From positions 372,001 through 436,000 of the forward strand of contig NZ_JAKQYJ010000002.1 of the NCBI RefSeq assembly GCF_022605525.1: a stretch of 64,000 bases of DNA. Direction: 5' to 3'. The notes beneath the pieces were generated by a model. That model searched no databases. It was not told the DNA's origin and saw nothing but the letters and a program-made list of their open reading frames with translations. Below, in pieces: positions 26,037 through 34,600 of the stretch. The stretch comes from Porphyrobacter sp. GA68 (GTDB lineage Bacteria; Pseudomonadota; Alphaproteobacteria; Sphingomonadales; Sphingomonadaceae). The position numbers and the translations under genes were made by a program. Position 1 is the first letter of the stretch. The number at the start of each line of letters is the position of its first letter.

Positions 26037-26344
26037 GGATGCAACTCCGGCTCGACCGAAGTTGATGCTGTCATGCCGGCTGGCGCGGGAGCGGACGTGA
26101 TTGGCGGCTGCAAACTTTCCAGGTGACGGACCCGCCGCTGCCAGCGCCATATCGCTCCGCGATGGACAAGCCACATGGGCACAAAGCCCAGGAGGAAGGA
26201 AATCGCCACTACTGCGGGTAAGCGCGTATCGACCACCATGTTGGACCAGATGCGCACAGATATGCCGGGCTGCCAGTTGGCCCAGCTGAACAGGAACAGA
26301 CCGATGAAGATCAGCACCCATATCGCGGTGCGCAGGACAAGCAT
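26033..26344 (-). CDS. LapA-domain (DUF1049) membrane protein
   Basis: 103 residues with two hydrophobic segments (VLRTAIWVLIFIGLFLFSWAN and LPAVVAISFLLGFVPMWLVH) and a basic then Pro-rich cytoplasmic tail. This is the lipopolysaccharide assembly protein A-like domain (PF06305), an arrangement common before pyrF in sphingomonads; E. coli LapA works with LapB in LPS control, but no lapB is nearby. ATG 26344 has an AGGGGAG site about 12 bases upstream, so I prefer it to the TTG at 26368. Confidence 0.78.
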   Translation of the reverse strand: MLVLRTAIWVLIFIGLFLFSWANWQPGISVRIWSNMVVDTRLPAVVAISFLLGFVPMWLVHRGAIWRWQRRVRHLESLQPPITSAPAPAGMTASTSVEPELHP

Positions 26345-26429
26345 CGCTGCTCTCAACTCCCCTAGCAAGCCCCACCCGGAGCGGCGTTGTCAGCCAGCCT
26401 AGGCGCAGCGCCTGCTGTCGTCCAGCGCG

Positions 26430-27746
26430 CTAATCCTTGCCGAAAACCCGGGCGAAGATAGTGTCCACGTGCCGGAAGTGATAATCCAGGTTGAACTGCT
26501 CCTCCAGTTCGGCAGGGGGCAGCGCGTTCGTTACCGCTTCATCGTTCTTGAGGAGATCGAGCAGCGACAGGCGCCCGTCGGATTCCCACACCTTCATCGC
26601 GTTGCGCTGAACGATGGCGTAGGCGTCTTCGCGGCTCAACCCCGCCTGCGTCAACGCCAGCAGGACGCGCTGGGAATGGACCAGCCCGCCCATGCGGTCG
26701 AGGTTCGCCTGCATGCGTTCGGGATAGACCAACAACTTGTCGACTACTTGCGTCAGCCGGGCCAGCGCGAAGTCCAGCGTAATGGTCGCATCCGGGCCGA
26801 TGAACCGTTCGACCGAGGAGTGGGAGATATCCCGTTCATGCCACAGCGCCACGTTTTCGAGCGCGGGCAGGGCATAGGCCCGGATCATCCGCGCCTGTCC
26901 CGTCAGGTTCTCGGTCAGCACCGGGTTGCGCTTGTGCGGCATCGCGGATGACCCCTTCTGGCCGGGAGAAAAATATTCCTCCGCCTCGAGAACTTCCGTG
27001 CGCTGAAGATGCCGAATCTCTACCGCCAGCCGTTCGATCGAGCCGGCAATCACCGCCAGCGTGGCGAAGAACATCGCGTGCCGGTCGCGCGGGATCACCT
27101 GTGTGCTGACCGGTTCGACCGCGAGGCCCAGCTTCTCGGCCACATAGGCTTCCACTTCCGGCGCAACATTGGCGAAGGTGCCAACCGCGCCGGAAATGGC
27201 GCAGGTCGCGATTTCTGCCCGTGCGTGCTCAAGCCGTGTTCTGCAGCGGTCGAATTCGGCATAGGCTTGGGCCAGCTTGAGGCCGAAGGTGGTCGGCTCC
27301 GCATGGATGCCATGGCTACGGCCGATCGTGGGCGTGTGGCGGTGTTCGCGGGCCCGCCGCTCCAGCGCCGCCAGCAGTGCATCAAGGTCAGCCAGCAGGA
27401 TATCCGACGCCTGCGCCAGTTGAACCGCAAGCGTCGTGTCGAGCACGTCGCTCGACGTCATGCCCTGGTGCATGAAGCGGGCTTCGTCCCCGACCTGCTC
27501 GGCCACCCAGGTGAGGAAGGCGATGACGTCGTGCTTTGTCACCGCTTCAATGGCGTCGATAGCGGCAACGTCGATGGCAGGTTCGGTCGCCCACCAGTCC
27601 CACAGCGCCTTGGCCGCGGTATGAGGCACGACGCCAAGCTCCGCCAGCCTGGTGGTGGCATGCGCTTCGATCTCGAACCAGATTCGGTAACGCGCTTCAG
27701 GCTCCCATAGGCGGCTCATGGCGGGGCGGGCGTAACGGGGGACCAT
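26430..27746 (-). CDS. purB: Adenylosuccinate lyase
   Basis: 438 residues, fumarase/aspartase superfamily; acts twice in purine synthesis (SAICAR and adenylosuccinate cleavage). Seen: [23 protein letters not shown] at the start, [31 protein letters not shown], and the superfamily signature [12 protein letters not shown]-terminal [20 protein letters not shown] site precedes the ATG, and a small hairpin lies just upstream of it. Confidence 0.95.
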   Translation of the reverse strand: MVPRYARPAMSRLWEPEARYRIWFEIEAHATTRLAELGVVPHTAAKALWDWWATEPAIDVAAIDAIEAVTKHDVIAFLTWVAEQVGDEARFMHQGMTSSDVLDTTLAVQLAQASDILLADLDALLAALERRAREHRHTPTIGRSHGIHAEPTTFGLKLAQAYAEFDRCRTRLEHARAEIATCAISGAVGTFANVAPEVEAYVAEKLGLAVEPVSTQVIPRDRHAMFFATLAVIAGSIERLAVEIRHLQRTEVLEAEEYFSPGQKGSSAMPHKRNPVLTENLTGQARMIRAYALPALENVALWHERDISHSSVERFIGPDATITLDFALARLTQVVDKLLVYPERMQANLDRMGGLVHSQRVLLALTQAGLSREDAYAIVQRNAMKVWESDGRLSLLDLLKNDEAVTNALPPAELEEQFNLDYHFRHVDTIFARVFGKD

Positions 27747-27757
27747 CTGTGAACTCC

Positions 27758-27774
27758 GGATGCGATGCGCATCC
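27758..27774 (-). promoter_or_regulatory. Small hairpin at the 5' end of the purB message
   Basis: Minus strand GGATGCG-CAT-CGCATCC, a perfect 7-base-pair stem with a 3-base loop, ending directly before the purB GGAG ribosome site. The predicted start of transcription falls within or just before it, so it could be an operator dyad or a 5' stabilising stem. Confidence 0.4.
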
Positions 27775-27775
27775 G

Positions 27776-27804
27776 CCGCTAGGCAGTCGTCCTCGCGAAG
27801 GCAA
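27776..27804 (-). promoter_or_regulatory. Candidate promoter of purB
   Basis: Minus strand TTGCCT (27799-27804), 17-base spacer, TAGCGG (27776-27781), about 30 bases before the purB ATG. Same -35 hexamer as the icd and rpsA candidates. Confidence 0.35.
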
Positions 27805-27827
27805 GGCAGGGTGGTGCAGGCGCTAGA

Positions 27828-28568
27828 TCAGAACAGGCCTTTTGCCCGTAGCGAGGTGTGGCCTGCGGCGCCGATGATGATGTGATCATGCACGGCAATG
27901 CCCATCAGCCGACCGGCTTCGGCGATACGGCGGGTTATCGTGATGTCAGCCTGGCTTGGCTCCGGTTCGCCGCTGGGATGGTTATGCACCAGGATCAGCG
28001 CGGCCGCGCCCACGTCAAACGCCTTGCGGATGATCTCGCGCGGGTGAATGGCTGCCTCGTCGATCGTGCCGTCGCTGACCAGATGGTCTAGGATCAGCCG
28101 GTTTCTGGCGTTGAGGAACAGCGCCCGGACCCTTTCGTGCTTGAGGGCCGACATGTCCGTTCTGAGATAGTCGATGAGAGCCGTCGAGGAGGCAAGGATG
28201 GGCCCCTTCGCCGCTTCCGTTTTGGCCATGCGGTGCGCCGCGGCGGCCACCGCCGTCAGGGCCGCCGCGGTCGCCTTGCTGACGCCCTTTACCTGCTGCA
28301 ATGCCGCCGGATCGGCATGAAGAACATCCTTGAGCGAGCCGAAGCGAAGCAGCAGCGCCTTTGCCTGCGGCTTGGTGTCGCCCCGCGCGCTGGCGGCGAA
28401 CAACAGATACTCCAGCAGTTCGTAGTCTGCGAGCGCGGCCGGGCCACCGTTCAGGAGCCGTTCGCGAAGCCGTTCGCGGTGTCCGTGACCCGCGTGCACT
28501 GTTGGCCGCTGTGGCCGGGGCGGGTCGGCGTGGCTCTCATCCGTAGCGCGGGACATGGCCGGGGGCAT
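27828..28568 (-). CDS. radC: RadC family JAB1/MPN-domain protein
   Basis: 246 residues. Basic N-terminus (HGHRERLRERLLNGGPAAL), a helix-hairpin-helix-like segment (LQQVKGVSKATAAAL), then the JAMM metal motif with HPREIIRKAFDVGAAALILVHNHPSG-type sequence (HNHPSGEPEPSQAD) and a final HDHIIIGAAGHTSLRAKGLF. RadC proteins were linked to DNA repair by name but the biochemical role is unsettled. Divergent from the ATP synthase operon. A second ATG four codons in is possible. Confidence 0.93.
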   Translation of the reverse strand: MPPAMSRATDESHADPPRPQRPTVHAGHGHRERLRERLLNGGPAALADYELLEYLLFAASARGDTKPQAKALLLRFGSLKDVLHADPAALQQVKGVSKATAAALTAVAAAAHRMAKTEAAKGPILASSTALIDYLRTDMSALKHERVRALFLNARNRLILDHLVSDGTIDEAAIHPREIIRKAFDVGAAALILVHNHPSGEPEPSQADITITRRIAEAGRLMGIAVHDHIIIGAAGHTSLRAKGLF

Positions 28569-28656
28569 TGCCGCGTTGCCGGCGTGGGCGCAAGATCATG
28601 CCGGAAGGATCCCCGGGTCAGCGCGCAACGGCGAACTGCGTTGTGAATACGGCAGG

Positions 28657-28685
28657 TTGACACCTCTCTGGCCCGCTTCTAAGGC
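28657..28685 (+). promoter_or_regulatory. Candidate promoter of the F0 ATP synthase operon
   Basis: A perfect TTGACA (28657-28662), 17-base spacer and TAAGGC (28680-28685), about 60 bases ahead of the atpZ-like ATG at 28746. It lies in the 177-base gap between divergent radC and the atp operon. Confidence 0.5.
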
Positions 28686-28745
28686 GACGGCGCCCTGTGC
28701 GGGCGGTGTGTTGCCTGTGTCGGAAGTGTCCTTTAGGGCATCGGT

Positions 28746-29063
28746 ATGAGCGACGATCCTCCTGCACGCAGACCCCTTGGTGAGGACGCGCGGATCGACG
28801 CGCTTGAGGAACGGCTCCGTGCCGCTCAAGAGCGCGAGGATCAGCGTATCCGGCCCAAAGCCGCGTCCGCCGATGCAAACTATCGCAGCGGCAGCCGAGT
28901 GCTGGCCGACCTGCTGGGGGGAATACTGGGTGGACTGGTGATCGGCGGAGCTGTGGATTACTTCGCCGGAACCGGGCCGTGGGGCCTGCTGGTGGGACTG
29001 TTCCTTGGGATAGTGGTCGCCTTCAGGAATGTTTTGAGAGCGGCGAACCAGCGTCCGGATTGA
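28746..29063 (+). CDS. AtpZ/AtpI family F0F1 ATP synthase accessory protein
   Basis: 105 residues: a charged N-terminal coiled region (EERLRAAQEREDQRIR) and two hydrophobic segments (VLADLLGGILGGLVIGGAVDYF, GPWGLLVGLFLGIVVAF) with GTG-type turns typical of PF09527. Members are first genes of ATP synthase operons and help c-ring assembly or divalent cation supply. Position directly before atpB supports the call. Confidence 0.85.
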   Translation: MSDDPPARRPLGEDARIDALEERLRAAQEREDQRIRPKAASADANYRSGSRVLADLLGGILGGLVIGGAVDYFAGTGPWGLLVGLFLGIVVAFRNVLRAANQRPD

Positions 29064-29134
29064 TCCTGCCCGGCGGCAGGCCGGGTGGGGTAGCCATGAA
29101 CGTGATGCAACAGTCGTAGGGCAAGAGAACGCGC

Positions 29135-29923
29135 GTGGCACCTGAACCGGCCAAGGTCGACCCGATGTACCAGTTCACGATCGAGCCGCTGTTCGGTTCG
29201 GCGGGCTGGCAGCTGGCGGGTTACAACATCGCTTTCACCAACAGCGCGCTGTGGATGCTGATCACGGCCGTGCTGCTGTGGATGTTCATGATCGGCGGCA
29301 TGAAGCGCGAACTGGTTCCGGGCCGCTGGCAGATGGCCGTGGAAAGCTTCACCGGCTTCATCGACGGAATGCTGGAAGCCAACATCGGCAAGGCGGGCCG
29401 CAAGTATCTGCCGTATATATTCTCCCTGTTCATGTTCATCCTGTTCGCCAACCTTTTGGGATTGATGCCCTTCGGGGTCGTCGGGATACACCCGTTCACC
29501 TTCACCAGCCACTTTACGGTGACCGGCGTACTGGCGCTGATGAGCTTTTCAATCGTGCTGATCGTCGGTTTCGCCAAGCACGGGTTGAAGTTCTTCACCC
29601 TGTTCGTGCCGCATGGAACGCCGTGGCCGATGATCCCGGTCATTTTCCCGATCGAGCTGGTCAGCTTTCTTGTCCGGCCCTTCAGCCTGGCGTTGCGGCT
29701 GTTCGTCGCGATGATGGCGGGGCACCTGTTGCTGAAGGTTCTCTCCAGCTTCGTCATCGATGGTGGGAATGCAGGATTGGTGTGGGGTGGCGTGGTCGCC
29801 CTGCCTGCCTTCGTCCTGATGGTCGGGATCAGCGCTCTCGAGATCCTCGTCGCCGGCATTCAGGCTTACGTTTTCGCTCTGCTCAGTTCGCTGTACATCG
29901 CCGACGCGGAAAATCTTCACTGA
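29135..29923 (+). CDS. atpB: ATP synthase F0 subunit a
   Basis: 262 residues, about six membrane helices; forms the proton half-channels. Seen: YQFTIEPLFG near the start, LLGLMPFGVVGIHPFT, and the helix with the essential arginine, SLALRLFVAMMAGHLLLKV (most bacteria have LRLFxNMxAGH; here VAM replaces the Asn region, which I have seen in sphingomonads). The start is GTG 29135 (VAPEPAKVDP). Followed after 50 bases by atpE. Confidence 0.95.
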   Translation: MAPEPAKVDPMYQFTIEPLFGSAGWQLAGYNIAFTNSALWMLITAVLLWMFMIGGMKRELVPGRWQMAVESFTGFIDGMLEANIGKAGRKYLPYIFSLFMFILFANLLGLMPFGVVGIHPFTFTSHFTVTGVLALMSFSIVLIVGFAKHGLKFFTLFVPHGTPWPMIPVIFPIELVSFLVRPFSLALRLFVAMMAGHLLLKVLSSFVIDGGNAGLVWGGVVALPAFVLMVGISALEILVAGIQAYVFALLSSLYIADAENLH

Positions 29924-29973
29924 CTTCAATCAAAGTCTTTTTCTAACACGTTATTATCTAAGGAGTTTGCAAC

Positions 29974-30201
29974 ATGGACGTAGAAGCAGCACGGATGCTG
30001 GGCGCCGGTCTGGCCGCCATTGGTGCCGGTCTGGCCGCGCTGGGCGTGGGCAATGTGTTCGCCAAGTATCTCGAAGGCGCGCTGCGTAATCCGGGTGCCG
30101 CCGATGGTCAGCAGGGCCGTCTGTTCATCGGCTTCGCCGCGGCGGAGCTTCTGGGTCTGCTGGCGTTCGTCGTCGCCATGATCCTGGTCTTCGTGGCCTG
30201 A
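29974..30201 (+). CDS. atpE: ATP synthase F0 subunit c
   Basis: 75 residues, two-helix hairpin of the rotor ring. First helix with the Gly/Ala motif (AGLAAIGAGLAALGVGN), loop RNPGAADGQQ, second helix carrying the proton-binding carboxylate E58 in GFAAAELLGLL. Strong AAGGAG ribosome site 8 bases before ATG, as expected for a subunit needed in about ten copies. A 16-base palindrome follows the gene (30231-30246). Confidence 0.97.
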   Translation: MDVEAARMLGAGLAAIGAGLAALGVGNVFAKYLEGALRNPGAADGQQGRLFIGFAAAELLGLLAFVVAMILVFVA

Positions 30202-30230
30202 TCCGACCGTCGGAAAAGGGGGCGGGCGCC

Positions 30231-30246
30231 TGCGGGCATGCCCGCA
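30231..30246. promoter_or_regulatory. Palindrome between atpE and the b' gene
   Basis: TGCGGGCATGCCCGCA is a perfect 16-base palindrome in the 77-base gap after atpE. With no T run it is not a full terminator; as RNA it would form a GC-rich stem that could block 3' exonuclease and favour atpE message over downstream genes (inference). Confidence 0.55.
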
Positions 30247-30278
30247 ACCTCCCGATCCTTTCGCCAGGATAGCCGCCC

Positions 30279-30773
30279 ATGCCTCAGATCGCTCAGCTAG
30301 CCGAGACATTCTCCAGTCAGTTCTTCTGGCTGGTGATCTTCTTCGGCCTCGTTTATCTCGTCGTCGGTCGCACCATGCTGCCGCAGGTGATGAGCACGGT
30401 CGACCGGCGCGATAGTCAGATTTCTTCGGACCTGCTTGCGGCGAAAACCGCCCGGGACGAAGCGGAAGCGCAGGAAGCGGAATGGCGGCAGCGGGAAAAT
30501 GCCAATCGTGAACAGGCGCGGAGCCTGATTGGACAGGCAAAGGCAGCGGCCGCGGCCGCGAACGAGGCGAAGCTGGCCGAAGCGCAGCTTGCCATCGACT
30601 CGCGTCTGGCCGCAGCCGAACAGGACATCGCTGCGGCGCGCGGATCGGCCCTCGCCGAAATCGAATTCGTGGCAGCCGAGGCGGCACAAGATATCGTTGC
30701 GCGGCTAACCGGAACGACCGTGCCGGAGGAAAGCGCGCGGGAAGCAGTGAAGCAGGTGATGAGTCATGGCTAA
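30279..30773 (+). CDS. atpG': ATP synthase F0 subunit b'
   Basis: 164 residues. One N-terminal membrane helix (FSSQFFWLVIFFGLVYLVVGRTMLP) and a long charged, Ala/Glu-rich coiled coil that forms half of the peripheral stalk. The short N-terminus and TMLPQVMSTVDRRDSQI after the membrane helix are typical of b' in alphaproteobacteria and cyanobacteria. Its end overlaps the atpF start by 8 bases. Confidence 0.88.
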   Translation: MPQIAQLAETFSSQFFWLVIFFGLVYLVVGRTMLPQVMSTVDRRDSQISSDLLAAKTARDEAEAQEAEWRQRENANREQARSLIGQAKAAAAAANEAKLAEAQLAIDSRLAAAEQDIAAARGSALAEIEFVAAEAAQDIVARLTGTTVPEESAREAVKQVMSHG

Positions 30774-31335
30774 CGCCCCGCAGGTTTTCACCACGGAACC
30801 CGCCCAAGGCTTTATCGAAGCCGGGCATGGCGGGGCGCCCAAACATGTCGAACCCTCGCTTTTGGGGCTTGAGCCGTATCAGATCGTCTCGGTTGCCATG
30901 CTGGTCCTCCTGGCGATCGTCTTCTTCGTGGCCAAGGCGCACAAGACGATCGCCGGCGGGCTGGACTCACGGATCGCCGCCATTCGGACCCAGCTTGACG
31001 AAGCAAAGCGGCTTCGCGCTGAAGCGGAATCGCTACGCGAGGAATATGCCGAGAAGATCCGCTTCGCTGAACGGGATGCTGAAGCGATGATCCGCACCGC
31101 TGAGCATGAGGCGGCAGCCATTCTGGAGACGGCGCGCGTCGAGGGAGAGGCGCTGGTTGCCCGTCGGCAGCGCATGGCCGAAGACAAGATCGCCGGAGCA
31201 GAGCGCGAAGCCCTTGCCGAAGTGCGTGTCCGCGCGGCGCAGGCTGCGGCCGAAGCGTCACGGACGATCATCGCGCAGCAGCATGATCGGGAAGCCGACC
31301 GTCGCATGACGGATGAGGTAATCGCTTCTATCTAA
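30766..31335 (+). CDS. atpF: ATP synthase F0 subunit b
   Basis: 189 residues: a soluble N-terminal leader of about 40 residues, one membrane helix (IVSVAMLVLLAIVFFVAKA) and a long charged coiled coil (LDEAKRLRAEAESLREEYAEK...). It pairs with b' as the stator stalk. Last gene of the F0 operon; the F1 genes (atpHAGDC) are not here, as is normal in alphaproteobacteria, where F0 and F1 operons are apart. Confidence 0.92.
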   Translation: MANAPQVFTTEPAQGFIEAGHGGAPKHVEPSLLGLEPYQIVSVAMLVLLAIVFFVAKAHKTIAGGLDSRIAAIRTQLDEAKRLRAEAESLREEYAEKIRFAERDAEAMIRTAEHEAAAILETARVEGEALVARRQRMAEDKIAGAEREALAEVRVRAAQAAAEASRTIIAQQHDREADRRMTDEVIASI

Positions 31336-31340
31336 CCCGC

Positions 31341-31368
31341 GGTTCAGCGCGCCGTGCCGGCGTGAACC
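31341..31368 (+). terminator. Possible weak terminator after the F0 operon
   Basis: GGTTCA (31341-31346) pairs with TGAACC (31363-31368) around a G+C-rich loop, six bases after the atpF stop. No T run follows, so it is at best a weak or Rho-assisted end. Confidence 0.3.
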
Positions 31369-31434
31369 TTCCGCAAATGGTTGGAACCATCCCGAACCCG
31401 GTTGCTTCGTTTCCATACCAGATGGAGACGACGA

Positions 31435-32052
31435 ATGAAGCTGAGCGCGGTCGCAATCAATTGTTCACTCAAGAAATCGAACGGTGAGGAAAGCTCCACC
31501 GATGCGCTGATAGCCGTGCTGGACAAGGCATTGTCCAAACACGGCGTGCACCTCGCGCAAACACTGCGGATCGCGGATTACAACGTCTTGCCTGGAGTCA
31601 CCTCGGATGAGGGCGACGGTGACGAGTGGCCCGCGCTGCGGGAAACGATCCTGTCACACGACATCCTTGTCTTCGGCGGACCCATCTGGCTGGGTCAGAT
31701 CGGTTCCATCGGCAAGCGGGTGCTGGAACGGATGGACGCCTTCCTGTCGGAAACCGATGAGAAGGGGCGGATGCCGAGTTTCGGCAAGGTTGCCGTGGCC
31801 GCGATCGTGGGTAACGAGGACGGCGCGCATGCTTCGTCCGCCCAGCTTTTTCAGGGTCTGAATGACGTGGGCTGGACCATACCGGCGGTGGCGGCGTGCT
31901 ACTGGGTGGGAGAGGCAATGGGTTCAAAGGACTTCAAGGACTTGTCCGACACTCCCGCCAAGGTCGCCGAGACCGCGGCGGCAGTGGCCAGCAACGCGGC
32001 GCATCTTGCCCGGCTGCTCAAGCAGGCGCCCTATCCCGGCCCCGAGGGCTAG
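31435..32052 (+). CDS. Flavodoxin-like NAD(P)H-dependent FMN reductase family protein
   Basis: 205 residues from ATG 31435. Flavodoxin-like fold: MKLSAVAINCSLKKSN (phosphate-binding loop region), DILVFGGPIWLGQIGSIGKRVLERMDAFLSE (the GGPIWLGQ segment contacts flavin in this family), VAVAAIVGNEDGAH and a C-terminal helix. Likely an FMN-dependent reductase or flavodoxin; the substrate is unknown. Its stop shares CTAG with the convergent gloB stop. Confidence 0.8.
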   Translation: MKLSAVAINCSLKKSNGEESSTDALIAVLDKALSKHGVHLAQTLRIADYNVLPGVTSDEGDGDEWPALRETILSHDILVFGGPIWLGQIGSIGKRVLERMDAFLSETDEKGRMPSFGKVAVAAIVGNEDGAHASSAQLFQGLNDVGWTIPAVAACYWVGEAMGSKDFKDLSDTPAKVAETAAAVASNAAHLARLLKQAPYPGPEG

Positions 32053-32804
32053 AAGCTGTCCTTCGCGACGCGCAAACTGGCGAATGTTTCAGCCGGGTGC
32101 GCACCGCCCCAGCGTTCCCTGATCTCCGGCCGTTCTGCGCGCAGGAACGGATTGGTGGCCATTTCCCGAGCCAGGGACGTCGGCACGGTGGGCTGATCCC
32201 GTTCCCGCAAGCTCTCGATCTCGGCCGCGTAGGCGGCGAGATCGGCGTTGTCAGGGTCGGCGTGGAGCGCAAAGCGCGCATTGGCCGCGGCATATTCATG
32301 CGCGCAGTAGAGCAGCGTCGCCGGCGGCAGGGCCATGATCCGTTGCAAGCTGTTCCAGTACTGCTCGGCCTCGCCTTCGAACATCCGGCCGCAGCCTAGC
32401 GGAAACAGGCTGTCGCCGACAAAGGCGATCGCCGCGTCGGGAAGGTAGTAGGCGACATGCCCGCTGGTGTGGCCGCCAACATCGATCACAACCGCTTCAT
32501 GCCGGCCGATCTGAACCGTGTCGCCATCGGCGACCACGCGGCTCACACTGCTCATCCGTTCGACCTCCGCCGGTGCCACGATCCGGCAGCCGGTTTCGTC
32601 CTTGATGGCTGAATTGCCGCCGGCATGGTCAGGATGCCAATGGGTGTTCCAGATCTGCGTGATGAGCCACCCCTTGCGCTTGGCCTCCTGCAGGATCACC
32701 GCCGCCTCTGGCGTATCGACGGCGACCGTCTCTCCGCTGACATCGTCGTGCAGCAGAAAGCCGTAGTTGTCGCTGAGGCAGGGGAAGAGATGGATGTGGA
32801 GCAT
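32049..32804 (-). CDS. gloB: Hydroxyacylglutathione hydrolase (glyoxalase II)
   Basis: 251 residues, metallo-beta-lactamase fold; hydrolyses S-D-lactoylglutathione in methylglyoxal detoxification. Seen: the N-terminal PCLSDNYGFLLHD, the zinc motif NTHWHPDHAGG, VGGHTSGHVAYYLP, VGDSLFPLGCGRMFEG and YCAHEYAAANARFA, all characteristic of GloB rather than of other MBL enzymes. Lies after the rpsA terminator on the same strand. Confidence 0.94.
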   Translation of the reverse strand: MLHIHLFPCLSDNYGFLLHDDVSGETVAVDTPEAAVILQEAKRKGWLITQIWNTHWHPDHAGGNSAIKDETGCRIVAPAEVERMSSVSRVVADGDTVQIGRHEAVVIDVGGHTSGHVAYYLPDAAIAFVGDSLFPLGCGRMFEGEAEQYWNSLQRIMALPPATLLYCAHEYAAANARFALHADPDNADLAAYAAEIESLRERDQPTVPTSLAREMATNPFLRAERPEIRERWGGAHPAETFASLRVAKDSF

Positions 32805-32839
32805 GCGGGCAATCTACGCCGCTCCCTGCAAAAGGAAAG

Positions 32840-32869
32840 GCCCGCCCACCTGTTCTGAGGTGAGCGGGC
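32840..32869 (-). terminator. Terminator of rpsA
   Basis: Minus strand: GCCCGCTCACCT and AGGTGGGCGGGC pair with one mismatch around a 6-base loop (32840-32869) and run into CTTTCCTTTT. It separates rpsA (stop 32897) from gloB (start 32804). Confidence 0.7.
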
Positions 32870-32896
32870 TCTGCTTGCCGTTGCTGGTCTTGCGAC

Positions 32897-34600
32897 TTAC
32901 TCGCCGCGCTTCTTCAGCGCCTCGCCGAGGATGTCGCCCAGCGAAGCACCCGAGTCGGAAGAACCGTACTGTTCCACCGCCTGCTTCTCTTCGGCGATCT
33001 GGCGCGCCTTGACCGAGAAGTTCGGCTTCTTCGAACGGTCGAAGCCAGTGACCATCGCATCCAGCTTCTGCCCCACCTGGAAGCGGTCGGGCCGCTGTTC
33101 GTCGCGGTCGCGGCCAAGATCGGTGCGCTTGATGAAGCCGGTTGCCCCGTCTTCGCCAACCTGCACTTCCAGTCCGCCGTCGCGCACTTCCAGCACCGTC
33201 ACCGTGACCACATCGCCGCGCTTGACACTGCCGGCGGCGCCGCCTTCGGAAGGCGCGCCCTTTTCAAGCTGCTTCATGCCGAGCGAGATTCGCTCCTTCT
33301 CGACATCCACGTCCAGCACGACCGCCTCGACTTCCTCGCCCTTGCGGTGCAGCGCCAGCGCGTCCTCGCCCGAGATGCCCCACGCAATGTCTGACATGTG
33401 CACCATGCCGTCCACGTCGCCGTCCAGACCGATGAACAGACCGAATTCGGTGGCGTTCTTGACTTCGCCGGTCACCTTGCTGCCCACGGCGTACTTCTCT
33501 GCGAAGTCTTCCCACGGATTGCCCTGCGCCTGCTTGATGCCCAGCGAAATGCGCCGCTTGTCGGAGTCGACCTCCAGCACCATGACGTCGACTTCCTGGC
33601 TGGTCGAAATGATCTTGCCGGGATGAACGTTCTTCTTGGTCCAGCTCATCTCCGAGACGTGGACCAGACCTTCGATGCCGGGTTCCAGTTCGATGAACGC
33701 GCCATATTCGGTGATGTTCGTGACCGTGCCCTTCAGCTTCGCGCCGACCGGGTACTTGGCGGACACGCCATCCCACGGGTCGCTTTCCAGCTGCTTCATG
33801 CCCAGGCTGATTCGCTGCGTTTCGGCGTTGATGCGGATGATCTGCACCGTCACGGTCTGGCCGATGTCGATCATTTCGCTGGGATTGTTGATCCGCTTGT
33901 AGCTCATGTCCGTCACGTGCAGCAGACCGTCGATGCCACCCAGATCCACGAACGCGCCGTAATCGGTGATGTTCTTGACCACCCCTTCGATCACCTGACC
34001 TTCGGCCAGGTTGTCGATCAGCTCGCTGCGCTGCTCTGCCCGTGTTTCTTCCAGCACGGCACGGCGCGACACGACGATGTTGCCGCGGGCGCGGTCCATC
34101 TTGAGGACCTGGAACGGCTGCGGCACATCCATGAGAGGGCCGACATCGCGCACGGGGCGGACATCGACCTGGCTGCCCGGCAGGAACGCCACGGCGCCAT
34201 CCAGGTCGACGGTGAAGCCGCCCTTGACCCGGCCGAAAATGCGGCCTTCGACGCGCTTGCCTTCGCCAAATTCGTTTTCCAGGCGGTCCCAGGCTGCTTC
34301 GCGGCGGGCGCGGTCGCGGCTGAGCATGGCTTCGCCGTCGGCGTTTTCCACCCGGTCGACATAGACTTCGACTTCATCACCGACCTTCAGGCCGTGATCT
34401 TCCTCATCGCGCGAAAATTCCTTGAGCGGCACGCGGCCTTCGCTTTTCAGGCCGACGTCGATGAGGGCGCTGCCTGCCTCGATCGCAGTAATGGTGCCCT
34501 TTACGACGCGGCCTTCAAAACCGCCGTCGGCTGCACCGCCGAGTTGTTCATCGAGAAGTCGCGCAAAGTCATCGCGCGTGGGATTTGCCGCAGTGGCCAT
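32897..34600 (-). CDS. rpsA: 30S ribosomal protein S1
   Basis: 567 residues with six S1/OB repeats, each with a GxF/GAF-type signature: for example VVKNITDYGAFVDLGG, VTNITEYGAFIELEPG and EVKNATEFGLFIGLDG, and a last one VLEVRDGGLEVQVGEDG. S1 brings mRNA to the ribosome, essential in Gram-negatives with weak Shine-Dalgarno sites. ATG at 34600 (MATAANPTRDDF). Order aroA-CBU_0592-cmk-rpsA is usual for sphingomonads. A 440-base region upstream contains its promoter and leader. Confidence 0.96.
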   Translation of the reverse strand: MATAANPTRDDFARLLDEQLGGAADGGFEGRVVKGTITAIEAGSALIDVGLKSEGRVPLKEFSRDEEDHGLKVGDEVEVYVDRVENADGEAMLSRDRARREAAWDRLENEFGEGKRVEGRIFGRVKGGFTVDLDGAVAFLPGSQVDVRPVRDVGPLMDVPQPFQVLKMDRARGNIVVSRRAVLEETRAEQRSELIDNLAEGQVIEGVVKNITDYGAFVDLGGIDGLLHVTDMSYKRINNPSEMIDIGQTVTVQIIRINAETQRISLGMKQLESDPWDGVSAKYPVGAKLKGTVTNITEYGAFIELEPGIEGLVHVSEMSWTKKNVHPGKIISTSQEVDVMVLEVDSDKRRISLGIKQAQGNPWEDFAEKYAVGSKVTGEVKNATEFGLFIGLDGDVDGMVHMSDIAWGISGEDALALHRKGEEVEAVVLDVDVEKERISLGMKQLEKGAPSEGGAAGSVKRGDVVTVTVLEVRDGGLEVQVGEDGATGFIKRTDLGRDRDEQRPDRFQVGQKLDAMVTGFDRSKKPNFSVKARQIAEEKQAVEQYGSSDSGASLGDILGEALKKRGE

